Positions 7,663 to 14,809 of a DNA stretch of 15,115 nucleotides are shown here, in pieces. Every line of letters begins with the position of its first letter. The first letter of the stretch is position 1. This DNA comes from Bacteroidales bacterium UBA1797 (GTDB lineage: Bacteria > Bacteroidota > Bacteroidia > Bacteroidales > VadinHA17). The stretch covers positions 1-15,115 of the forward strand of contig DCFT01000084.1 in the NCBI GenBank assembly GCA_002319885.1, read 5' to 3'. Below the pieces are notes generated by a model. It searched no databases, was not told the DNA's origin, and saw only the letters and a list, made by a program, of their open reading frames with translations. Both the position numbers and the translations under genes were made by a program.

Positions 7663-8718
7663 CTAACTTCCATCCTTTAAATATACTTCGAGAGAACTAC
7701 CGCTGAACAGTGACTTTGAAAATAATATCCCGCTTATCTGAGGAGCCCTTACTCCTGCTTTAAAAGAATCGTTCCCGGTGAAAATGCGGGCTTCATCCCA
7801 AAACCCAGTTGTGATAAAATGATTAAGTACTTCTGCCCCGCCTTCAATAAATAATGATTGAAGGCCCGAAGAGAAAAGGTAGTCGACGATTTGAACTGCA
7901 GATGACATCTCTTTTTTAAGAACTACCATTACAGCGCCATTAATATCAGCTTTTTCATTATGTGTAAATACAATCACCTTATTTCCAGGATCAAATCCTG
8001 ATGAGCCTAAACTGACAGATCCCGAACTGCTAAGAATAATCTTTTGTGGATCAGGACCCTTCCATTCCCGCACATTAAGCCTCGGCTCATCTGCTCTCAC
8101 TGTCCCTGCACCGACAAGAATAGCCTGTTCAGATGCTCTCCATTTATGAACAAGTACTCTTTCCGGCTTACCTGTTATCCAGGTAGGTTCTATGCGGTGA
8201 TATTCAGATCTGAGAATATCGAGGAATCCATCAGCGCTTTGCGCCCATTTAAGTATAATATATGGTCTTTTTTTTTCATGAAAGGTAAAGAACCGTCTGT
8301 TCAACCGTCTGCATTCTGTCTCAAGAATTCCGGTTTCTACCTCACATCCGGCATCTCTGAGTCTTTTTACTCCTTTCCCCGATACTTTGTCACTTGTATC
8401 AATTGTTCCGATCACTACACGTGGTATTCCATTGGAAAGAATAAAATCCGCACAAGGGGGAGTTTTACCATAATGAGAACATGGTTCCAGGTTGACATAA
8501 AGAGTTGAGAATTTCAGCTTTGATCTATCTTTAACAGAATTAATAGCATTAACTTCTGCATGTGGTTCACCCGATTTCAGATGATAACCCTCACCCAATA
8601 TCTTTCCATCATAAACGATTACAGAACCTACCAAAGGATTAGGATAAGTCAGGCCTTCAGCTTTTGAGGCAAGTTCAAGACACCTTCGCATGAATTTAAT
8701 ATCATCTGTCTCTTCCAT
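7663..8718 (-). CDS. ribD: Bifunctional riboflavin biosynthesis deaminase/reductase
   Basis: A 351-residue cytoplasmic enzyme carrying out two consecutive steps of riboflavin synthesis. The first is deamination of 2,5-diamino-6-ribosylamino-4(3H)-pyrimidinone 5'-phosphate, and the second is NADPH-dependent reduction of the ribosyl side chain. The N-terminal cytidine-deaminase-fold domain shows PNPLVG (26-31), the zinc and catalytic motif H53-A-E55, and the zinc cysteines C80 and C89 in PCSHYGKTPPC. The C-terminal DHFR-like domain begins near residue 151 (RPYIILKWAQSADG) and contains VGAGTVRADEP and LFIEGGAEVL. The length is normal for RibD. The gene is divergent from prmC with only 26 bp between the starts. 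No FMN riboswitch is visible upstream, and no other rib gene is in the window. Confidence 0.96.
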   Translation of the reverse strand: MEETDDIKFMRRCLELASKAEGLTYPNPLVGSVIVYDGKILGEGYHLKSGEPHAEVNAINSVKDRSKLKFSTLYVNLEPCSHYGKTPPCADFILSNGIPRVVIGTIDTSDKVSGKGVKRLRDAGCEVETGILETECRRLNRRFFTFHEKKRPYIILKWAQSADGFLDILRSEYHRIEPTWITGKPERVLVHKWRASEQAILVGAGTVRADEPRLNVREWKGPDPQKIILSSSGSVSLGSSGFDPGNKVIVFTHNEKADINGAVMVVLKKEMSSAVQIVDYLFSSGLQSLFIEGGAEVLNHFITTGFWDEARIFTGNDSFKAGVRAPQISGILFSKSLFSGSSLEVYLKDGS

Positions 8719-8732
8719 TTCGGCGAAAATAC

Positions 8733-8740
8733 TAAATTTG
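8733..8740 (+). promoter_or_regulatory. Possible -7 element directly before prmC
   Basis: TAAATTTG fits the TAnnTTTG consensus but ends only four bases before the prmC ATG at 8745. If used, transcription would begin at or beside the start codon, giving a leaderless mRNA. No matching -33 element is seen at 19-22 nt upstream, and an AT-rich background makes chance matches likely, so this is tentative. On the other strand the same 26-bp gap holds a near-match, TATTTTCG, before ribD. Confidence 0.25.
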
Positions 8741-8744
8741 ACTT

Positions 8745-9617
8745 ATGGGTGTTAAGATACAAACAATAAAAGATATCAGATTTTTTCTTAGCAAGGAACT
8801 TAAAAATGTTTATACTGAACGAGAAATAAGATCCCTTGCTGATATACTGATTAAGACTGTGATGCAAACAACAAAGTTGCATCAGTTATATGACAGCAGT
8901 TACAGTGTCACAGCTGAGGAGGCAGAAAAGATTATTAAAATAGCAAAAGAGCTTAAAACCGGCAAACCAATTCAATATATCCTTGGTGAAACAACATTCT
9001 ATAATTGTACCATAAAAGTTAACAGTTCAACACTTATTCCTCGCCCCGAAACAGAGGAGCTTGTGGATCTCATAATAAGGGAAAACGCCGGATTCAACGG
9101 AAATATAATTGACTTTGGGACAGGTTCAGGTTGTATAGCTATTGCTCTGGCAGTCAATCTGCCGGATTCGCATATTACAGGGGTGGATATCTCCAGTGAT
9201 GCAATCCTGGTTGCCAGGGAAAATGCCAGAATAAATAAATCAACGGTCACATTTATACAGGGAGACATTTTCGATTTCAATAGCGAAGCCATAAGCAAAG
9301 CAGGTATTATTGTAAGTAATCCTCCCTATGTGCGTAATTCGGAAAAGCTAATGATGAACAAAAATGTACTCGGTTTTGAACCTCACCAGGCATTATTTGT
9401 TAATGACGCTGATCCTCTGATATATTATAAGGCCATCCTTTCTGTCGCCGACAAAGTTCTTTTACCTGATGGATGGTTGTATTTTGAAATAAATGAAGCA
9501 ATGGGGAACAAAATGATTCAGTTGCTTCAATCATTTAATTATTATGAAGAAGAAATTGTTTTGGATATTAATGGCAAGGAAAGAATTATAAAAGCGAGGA
9601 AAAATGTCAGAAAATGA
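8745..9617 (+). CDS. prmC: Peptide chain release factor N5-glutamine methyltransferase
   Basis: A 290-residue SAM-dependent methyltransferase that modifies the glutamine of the GGQ motif in release factors RF1 and RF2, raising termination efficiency. The N-terminal helical substrate-binding domain leads to GKPIQYILGETTFY (73-86) and IPRPETEELVD (98-108), both PrmC signatures. SAM-binding motif I is DFGTGSGC (123-130), the acidic loop is GVDIS (146-150), and the catalytic amide-binding motif NPPYV is at 192-196. The length and start agree with the family. The 3' end overlaps recX by 14 bp in a different frame, so the two are co-transcribed and probably translationally coupled. It is divergent from ribD. 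Confidence 0.96.
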   Translation: MGVKIQTIKDIRFFLSKELKNVYTEREIRSLADILIKTVMQTTKLHQLYDSSYSVTAEEAEKIIKIAKELKTGKPIQYILGETTFYNCTIKVNSSTLIPRPETEELVDLIIRENAGFNGNIIDFGTGSGCIAIALAVNLPDSHITGVDISSDAILVARENARINKSTVTFIQGDIFDFNSEAISKAGIIVSNPPYVRNSEKLMMNKNVLGFEPHQALFVNDADPLIYYKAILSVADKVLLPDGWLYFEINEAMGNKMIQLLQSFNYYEEEIVLDINGKERIIKARKNVRK

Positions 9618-10071
9618 ATTATTTAAAGCTTCTCTGAATAAATCAATGGCCCAATGTTCCAGGAAGGAACTCTGCAGAGATGATATCCGAAAGAAATTAA
9701 TGCTATGGGGAGTTGGAAATGATGATGTCGAAAAAATCATTGCTATTCTGATTAAGGAAAACTTCATAAATGAAGCAAGGTATGCGACAGCATTTGTCAG
9801 AGATAAATTTAAATACAATAAATGGGGTAAAGTCAAGATCGCTGCTCATCTGAAAAGCAAGAAACTCCCGTCTGAAATTATTGGGCCCGCTCTTAACTCA
9901 ATAGATCATGAATATTATGTCAATTTTCTGCGGGGGCTTTTACAGGGCCACACACGAGCCATAAAAGCTAAGAACCAGTTGGATCTGAAGGCCAAATTAC
10001 TTCGGTTCGGGTTATCAAAGGGTTTCGAGAGCAGCTTATTATATGATATTCTGGGTGATATTGGGGATTGA
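9604..10071 (+). CDS. recX: RecX family regulatory protein
   Basis: A 155-residue, highly basic helical protein of the RecX family, which binds RecA filaments and modulates recombination and the SOS response. It shows the usual three-helix repeat pattern: an N-terminal CSRKELCRDDIRKKL segment, then IAILIKENFINEARYATAFVRDKF (about 46-69) and WGKVKIAAHLKSKKLP (about 74-89), and a C-terminal third repeat with LLRFGLSKGF. The length is typical. GAGGA ends three bases before the ATG, a close but plausible ribosome site inside the end of prmC. recA is not in the window. In some Bacteroidota, as I recall, recX is followed by pyrE; here it is followed by an intergenic repeat and a convergent gene. 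Confidence 0.88.
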   Translation: MSENELFKASLNKSMAQCSRKELCRDDIRKKLMLWGVGNDDVEKIIAILIKENFINEARYATAFVRDKFKYNKWGKVKIAAHLKSKKLPSEIIGPALNSIDHEYYVNFLRGLLQGHTRAIKAKNQLDLKAKLLRFGLSKGFESSLLYDILGDIGD

Positions 10072-10149
10072 CTCTGCCTTCCGTTATTTTTCAACTCTTT
10101 TTCGTGTCCTGCTTAGCGGCTCTCGAAATAATTAAAAACAAAGAACTTT

Positions 10150-10232
10150 CACGGAGATACACAGAGAAAACACAGAGGCGCACAGAGAAACAGTTTCCCA
10201 TACTCTTTGAGTACTTTGTGTAGCCCTTTGTG
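10150..10232. repeat. Intergenic repeat with phased CACAGAG units and a degenerate inverted arm
   Basis: Four copies of CAC(G/A)GAG start at 10150, 10160, 10171 and 10181, about one helical turn apart. After a short spacer come three roughly complementary units: CTTTGAG (10205), CTTTGTG (10214) and CTTTGTG (10226). The two arms can pair imperfectly, and a small perfect hairpin, TACTC-TTT-GAGTA, lies at 10201-10213. The element occupies the 181-bp gap between convergent recX and the DUF2752 gene and codes for nothing visible. It resembles dispersed CACAGAG/CTCTGTG intergenic repeats of environmental bacterial genomes. It could act as a bidirectional terminator or be a decayed mobile foldback element. 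Only one copy is in the window. Confidence 0.6.
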
Positions 10233-10252
10233 TGATTATTGGTTAATTGATT

Positions 10253-10729
10253 TCAAGTTAGAATTCCTGAAAAAATATTGACTATAAACGGCCAGAATGC
10301 CACAAAAAAGATAATCCCCGATCCGATGCTATCGACAATCATCAATTGTTTCCTTGTGTCGGCATACTTAAGGTAGAATATTGAAAATGCCACTCTCAGA
10401 GCAAGCTGAGCTGCAAAAAAAAGGAAGATCCTCATCGCATATCGATTCCATGTGTATGCTTCGGCAACTCTCCCCCTGACAATCAAAGAAAAACTATGAG
10501 ACAGTCCGCAGGAGACACAAGGTTTACCCGTGAGTTTTTCCTGAATACAAATCACCGGGTAGTTATCCCTATCAGGAGAAAAAAAGCCGGAGTAAGCAAA
10601 AATCAGCAATATTACCCCGGCAAAAATTATGTTGATAATGAGGTAAGGTTCACTCCATATCCTTCCCTTAAGATTAAATCGGTTACTATTTTTTCCTGCG
10701 TTCAACAACATGTTTTTGAGTAGTATCAT
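10253..10729 (-). CDS. DUF2752 family membrane protein
   Basis: A small integral membrane protein of unknown function, 158 residues from this start. It carries the DUF2752 signature: C61, then GKPCVSCGLSHS with C71 and C74, followed by RGRVAEAYTWN, the usual G-x-x-x-x-A-x-x-x-N pattern. Membrane spans lie at about 31-49, 96-118 and 133-153, and the cysteine motif sits in the loop after the first span. The start is uncertain: an ATG at 10780 would overlap the upstream gene by 95 bp, ATG 10729 by 44 bp, and ATG 10711 by 26 bp. None has a clear ribosome site. The two shorter forms are more plausible for a family of roughly 100-160 residues. It is the last gene of a three-gene minus-strand operon, next to the DUF4190-like gene, a pairing common in Bacteroidota. 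Confidence 0.75.
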   Translation of the reverse strand: MILLKNMLLNAGKNSNRFNLKGRIWSEPYLIINIIFAGVILLIFAYSGFFSPDRDNYPVICIQEKLTGKPCVSCGLSHSFSLIVRGRVAEAYTWNRYAMRIFLFFAAQLALRVAFSIFYLKYADTRKQLMIVDSIGSGIIFFVAFWPFIVNIFSGILT

Positions 10730-11213
10730 GTTTCTGAAGACTATCCCCTTTATGAGTGTTTCCTCCTTCAAGATCTTCAAGTTTCTGCTCCTGTTCCTTT
10801 TTGTTGGGGTTAGTATTTATTTCCACCTTATTGCCGTTACTTTCAACTTTAATAGAGACATTTGCGTCATCAATTTCTTTAGTAACATTGTTCTGCACAT
10901 CATTCACGATGTTCTGAATGCTCGATGGCCATTTATCTCCATGACTGACTATCTTGCCTGCGACGAAGATCTGTGAAAATGATATCATCGAAGCAATTAC
11001 CGCAATAATTAATCCGGCTAAAGCAACACCTCTTGGTGAGTCGTTACGGTTAGCCTGGGAAATACCGACTGATGCAAGTATAATAGCTATAATTCCCGGG
11101 ATGATTGCTATCAGGCCTATACAGGGAATAACTGCGAGGACAAATGTTATAATAGCTGTTATCAAAGCTGCGATTCCAAGGTTTTGACCCGAATTTTTTC
11201 TTACCTCTTCCAT
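10686..11213 (-). CDS. DUF4190-like membrane protein with a charged C-terminal tail
   Basis: A 175-residue protein of unknown function. Residues 11-50 form a hydrophobic hairpin of two spans (LGIAALITAIITFVLAVIPC, then an IPGIIAIILASVGIS stretch), with a third span at about 62-84. The alternating Gly/Ala/Ile pattern and the short SQANRNDSPRG loop between spans resemble DUF4190 and related TM proteins. The last 85 or so residues are soluble and rich in K, E, N and Q, ending in VVERRKK, with no recognised domain. It lies 9 bp after the lipoprotein gene and overlaps the DUF2752 gene, so all three are probably co-transcribed. The family assignment rests on pattern resemblance only. The tail does not resemble anything I know. 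Confidence 0.72.
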   Translation of the reverse strand: MEEVRKNSGQNLGIAALITAIITFVLAVIPCIGLIAIIPGIIAIILASVGISQANRNDSPRGVALAGLIIAVIASMISFSQIFVAGKIVSHGDKWPSSIQNIVNDVQNNVTKEIDDANVSIKVESNGNKVEINTNPNKKEQEQKLEDLEGGNTHKGDSLQKHDTTQKHVVERRKK

Positions 11214-11222
11214 GACATTTAA

Positions 11223-11807
11223 TTATTTATTATTATTCATTCCTGTGAGGATGTTAACCATATCCTGTTCTAAAGACGTCGTAGGATTTTCAATGATGCG
11301 TCCGGCCTCAATATTATTTTTATAAAGAATAAATGTAGGAACCCTTTCTATATTGAGTTTCAGATATTCTCCTACCGGCGATTGTTTCGCATCATCTACT
11401 CCAATAAAAGTTACTTTTGTTAACGGAAATTGCCATGCATCCAGAACCCTCATAAACCGGGGAACCTCTCTCCTGCTGTCGGGACACCAGATCCCCATAA
11501 CAATTTTTATGGAGAGCTCGTCCTTGTTGATATCAAGCAATTTATTCAGAGCATCTGTATTTAACTGGTAATCATCAAATCCCTTCAGGTACCATGTTGA
11601 ATAAGGATAATGGGTTAATCTTTCAGGATTAAAATAACCGAGAATCCAAAGAGTCTGATCATGATAATCTACTGCAGGAGGAGCAACATCAGCCACAAGA
11701 GGCAGCTTTGTGGTTTCCACCTGGTTTTTCTCAACAACGGGTTTTGTTGTTTTACATCCACCAAGACAAACCAGAAGCAAAAAAAACAAAAAACAACAAT
11801 TTTTCAT
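11223..11807 (-). CDS. Thioredoxin-fold lipoprotein with a single-cysteine WCPDS motif
   Basis: A 194-residue predicted lipoprotein. A short hydrophobic signal ends in the lipobox LGGC with the lipidated cysteine at C18. Residues about 95-190 have a thioredoxin-like fold: a KIVMGIWCPDS strand and motif (101-111), RREVPRF after it, VTFIGVDDAK as the next strand, and VPTF with cis-P157. The active site is C-x-x-S (C108, S111), so the resolving cysteine of classical thioredoxins is absent. Related Bacteroidota proteins are annotated simply as thioredoxin family. It probably sits in the periplasm on the inner or outer membrane and may act as a reductase using external thiols, a mixed-disulfide trap, or a non-redox binding protein. 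It is the first gene of the operon with the DUF4190-like and DUF2752 genes. No clear promoter was found in the 95 bp upstream. Confidence 0.85.
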   Translation of the reverse strand: MKNCCFLFFLLLVCLGGCKTTKPVVEKNQVETTKLPLVADVAPPAVDYHDQTLWILGYFNPERLTHYPYSTWYLKGFDDYQLNTDALNKLLDINKDELSIKIVMGIWCPDSRREVPRFMRVLDAWQFPLTKVTFIGVDDAKQSPVGEYLKLNIERVPTFILYKNNIEAGRIIENPTTSLEQDMVNILTGMNNNK

Positions 11808-11902
11808 TTACTGATTATAAAGAGAATACAAATTAAAAGTATTTTTTCAAATGCATAAAATTTATTGAAAGGAATATGCCAAGAACTATGAGCTGACATC
11901 AT

Positions 11903-13543
11903 TTAACCGGATTTTTTTACACGGTTAGTATAGTAAATTGAAATACCAATGGAAATAACAGCCAGAAAAAGCAAGGCTAAAACCCTGTAAATTAATTCAA
12001 TCCTGGCAAGGTCAATTATGAACAGATAAAATGCGGAACAAATCATTGTTGCCAGTGCCATATATCTGTATTTTATATTTTTCAGCAATAGACTTATAAT
12101 AAAATAAAGAAGTGCAGCCATCGTCCATGAAAATGTTACAAATTGTTTAGGGACTGCAAGTAGCAATGCTAAAAGCATCATTAAAAATCCTTCAATCATA
12201 TAAAGATTTCTTATAATGTCTGTCCTGATATTTAATCGTGATTTCTTCCAGTTGATTATTCTTGCAGAAATAAGGGCAACAAATACAAAACTAAAATTTA
12301 CGCCCGAAATGTATCTTGACGAGAAAAGGTATATCAAAAGGATGGTGAGAAAGAGCAGACTGTTCATTACTATAATTAACCTGTTGCGAAACCACAAAGC
12401 CATAGAAACAACCAAAAGGCTCTGAAGAGAAAGAAGCAGATAAACCCTTGGCAAACCAAAGATGCCATAAAGAGCTATACTCATAGCCGTAAAACCATAA
12501 AGAGCATAAAAAGCCGATCCAAAATTCCAATCAGATCGTGAATGTAGAATTACTGAGTAGATGAGACTACATAGGGTAATTATTGTAAAAAGAGCGATAT
12601 AATTTGTAGTAAAAAATCTTAATACTATTAAGAGAAGCAGTATAGTAAATAGTATACCATTAATAACAAGAATGCTTATTAAAAAATCATCTGATACTGA
12701 ATCTTTCTTTCTGAAAAGCGAGATAAAAGAAAAGCTGGTTCCAAGGCCTAGAAGATATAAACCACCCCGATGATGTTCCGTGATCATCTGAAAAGGATGA
12801 CCAGACAATGGATTTCCAAACAACCAGAGAAGAAATACGATGTAGCAAAGAAATATTGTCACAACCAACAGTGGTTCCCATGTGAACCTATAGTATAAAT
12901 ATACAGTCATTAACGCGATGAAAACATTTATTGATAATGTAAGGTTTGTAGTGTCTGCCAGTATAGCTACAGTAAGTGCAAAAAATAAGGCAAGGACAGC
13001 AAGAGGTTGAGATTCGTCACGTATAGACATGTAGATCTGCAAAATGACAAGAAACATCAGAATGACAACTGAAAATGTCTTTGAGTGAATCAGCGGCGAA
13101 GCTGAGAAAAAATGTAACCTCACGGTAAAGTAAAATAGAAGCACCTGTGAGTTCATCCTGAAAATAGATGACAGGTGATCATTTGATTTCTTCAGATATA
13201 AAGCAAGTAAAAATATTGCTCCTGAAGCCAGATAACCTAATAACAGGGAGAAAAATTTGTGATCAAGTTCGATCATATATTGTGTAAGGAAGGCAATACC
13301 AAAAAACAAGACTATATTGCCTAACCAGGCAAATCCAAACCTTCCTATCTGCGATTCAATTCCTTTATCATCATCCCCGGTTTTTACTTTCGGAGACTGT
13401 TCATTTTTCTGAAATTGCTCTCCAGTTTCATATGAAGATCTGTCATCAGCAACATTAAGAGCAGATTCCAGTCTGCTAATTCTGATTTCTAAAGAATGCA
13501 GGCTATTTAAAATCTTATCTATTTCTTCTTTCTGATATTCCAT
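11903..13543 (-). CDS. DUF2339-like polytopic membrane protein
   Basis: A 546-residue inner-membrane protein of unknown function. Residues 1-30 form an amphipathic coiled coil (HSLEIRISRLESAL), followed by a charged linker rich in D, E, K and Q to about residue 62. From IGRFGFAWLGNIVLFFGIAF (66-85) onward the protein is almost continuously hydrophobic, with roughly 16-18 predicted spans. The N-terminal coiled coil, the G-x-x-WLGNIV entry into the first span and the many short helices match DUF2339 proteins, though this one is shorter than many members. No catalytic motif is apparent. It stands 68 bp after the nrfD-like gene and 95 bp before the lipoprotein operon, so it may be a separate transcript. 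I could not call its promoter with confidence. A role in envelope polysaccharide or transport processes would be a guess. Confidence 0.75.
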   Translation of the reverse strand: MEYQKEEIDKILNSLHSLEIRISRLESALNVADDRSSYETGEQFQKNEQSPKVKTGDDDKGIESQIGRFGFAWLGNIVLFFGIAFLTQYMIELDHKFFSLLLGYLASGAIFLLALYLKKSNDHLSSIFRMNSQVLLFYFTVRLHFFSASPLIHSKTFSVVILMFLVILQIYMSIRDESQPLAVLALFFALTVAILADTTNLTLSINVFIALMTVYLYYRFTWEPLLVVTIFLCYIVFLLWLFGNPLSGHPFQMITEHHRGGLYLLGLGTSFSFISLFRKKDSVSDDFLISILVINGILFTILLLLIVLRFFTTNYIALFTIITLCSLIYSVILHSRSDWNFGSAFYALYGFTAMSIALYGIFGLPRVYLLLSLQSLLVVSMALWFRNRLIIVMNSLLFLTILLIYLFSSRYISGVNFSFVFVALISARIINWKKSRLNIRTDIIRNLYMIEGFLMMLLALLLAVPKQFVTFSWTMAALLYFIISLLLKNIKYRYMALATMICSAFYLFIIDLARIELIYRVLALLFLAVISIGISIYYTNRVKKSG

Positions 13544-13611
13544 GACAAATAATTAAAATCCGGAAGAATTTAGATTATATAGACAAAATATGGGCTGGAA
13601 CCAAAAATCAG

Positions 13612-14808
13612 TTAATTCTCCTCAGTTATCATTTTCCATGGAGGCAGCAGCCATAAGAGGAAAGCGAGTATCGCAACAGGAAGGACAAGCCAGAATATAG
13701 CCATTAGTGTGCCGTCAAGACCTATCAATCCTACTTTAAAACTTGTGAATCCGGAAAAGCTCTTAGAAAACAACTGGCCTCCGATTACAACGTTCCATCT
13801 CATTGAATACACTCCGATTAAAACCAGTATGCCAATAATGAAATACATAGTTTTGCGCACTTTTATCTGATGCTTATAAAACTGAAGAAAAGCAAGTGTT
13901 ATCAGAGGAATTATGGTGCCGATAAGCCCCTGCGAAACGAACAGAGTAAGGTAAAGTTTTGATGAAACCAGTAATTTTATTATTTCAAATGATTCTTCGG
14001 CCTCATAAATTCTCTGTATCTGATCGAGACCCTCAAGTGTAAAATCTAGTATCAGAACAAAGAACAGATACTTACCTATTGCATCAAGGACATTCACGTC
14101 AATAACTTTCTTTCGGAAATAAGAGATAATCATATAAACGAGTAAAACCAATGCTATACCCGAAACCATTGCTGAAAAAAGGAAAATAATAGGCATGAGA
14201 GGAGTCGACCACCAGGGATTAGCCTTAATTGATCCGAAAATAAAACCGACATACCCATGTAAAATAAAAGCAGATGGGATTCCGACAACGGTTATGATAT
14301 ATCCCAGTTTCCTGTCCCATTTTAGCGTTCTGGGTGAGATATCATTAACCCCCAATGTCAGAATTTTATATACCCATTTCATTATTCCTGTTTTCTCATT
14401 TGCCCACACAACCATACTGTGTCTATAGTCAAACCATATCTCAAGCAATAACACAACCATAAGATACCACAGGTATACAAAGCCAAATATGGCCATAGCT
14501 GATGAAGAATGCGGAGTGATCATAATCTCATAAGCTCTTTTAGGCTGAGAGAGATGACTAATGAGTGGCATCGTAGCAACCAGAAGAAATGACAAAGCTG
14601 TTAAAAGTGCAATCTGATACGTTGGCTTTAGAATCTTAACCTTGAAAACCCTTTCGAGAGATGCCAGAATAAATGCTCCTGCAACAAGCCCTGTTATAAA
14701 AGGATAGACAACAATCAGTATTCCCCATTGCAGGTCAATTTCATTCGGGAAAATATAACCCTGTGAATGGGCCAGAATATCATATAGGTGTTGGTAATGT
14801 GGTGCCAT
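13612..14808 (-). CDS. nrfD: NrfD/PsrC family membrane subunit of a respiratory oxidoreductase
   Basis: A 398-residue integral membrane protein with about nine spans (near 27-50, 64-84, 104-124, 166-190, 205-229, 244-262, 283-308, 319-336 and 366-388). Family motifs are visible: LSQPKRAYEIMITPHSSSAM (86-105), NPWWSTPLMPIIFLFSAMVSG (197-217), and RWNVVIGGQ (337-345). NrfD/PsrC/DsrP/HybB-type subunits exchange electrons between the quinone pool and an iron-sulfur partner. It follows the 4Fe-4S subunit gene by a single base, as expected for subunits of one complex. The symbol is used in the family sense only: polysulfide, nitrite, sulfite or other substrates cannot be told apart here, because the catalytic subunit lies beyond the window edge. 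Identification of the family is firm. Confidence 0.9.
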   Translation of the reverse strand: MAPHYQHLYDILAHSQGYIFPNEIDLQWGILIVVYPFITGLVAGAFILASLERVFKVKILKPTYQIALLTALSFLLVATMPLISHLSQPKRAYEIMITPHSSSAMAIFGFVYLWYLMVVLLLEIWFDYRHSMVVWANEKTGIMKWVYKILTLGVNDISPRTLKWDRKLGYIITVVGIPSAFILHGYVGFIFGSIKANPWWSTPLMPIIFLFSAMVSGIALVLLVYMIISYFRKKVIDVNVLDAIGKYLFFVLILDFTLEGLDQIQRIYEAEESFEIIKLLVSSKLYLTLFVSQGLIGTIIPLITLAFLQFYKHQIKVRKTMYFIIGILVLIGVYSMRWNVVIGGQLFSKSFSGFTSFKVGLIGLDGTLMAIFWLVLPVAILAFLLWLLPPWKMITEEN

Positions 14809-14809
14809 A

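Noticed and set aside
10150..10190. CRISPR-like or microsatellite array
   Set aside because: The repeated units are only 7 bases with 3-4 base gaps and only four copies; there are no spacer-sized inserts and no cas genes.
10730..10780. ATG at 10780 as start of the DUF2752 gene
   Set aside because: It would overlap the upstream gene by 95 bp and add residues not expected for the family; ATGs at 10729 and 10711 are more plausible.
13544..13611. TATATAAT-like box as promoter of the DUF2339-like gene
   Set aside because: The region is AT-rich, the box does not fit the TAnnTTTG consensus used in this phylum, and no paired upstream element was seen.
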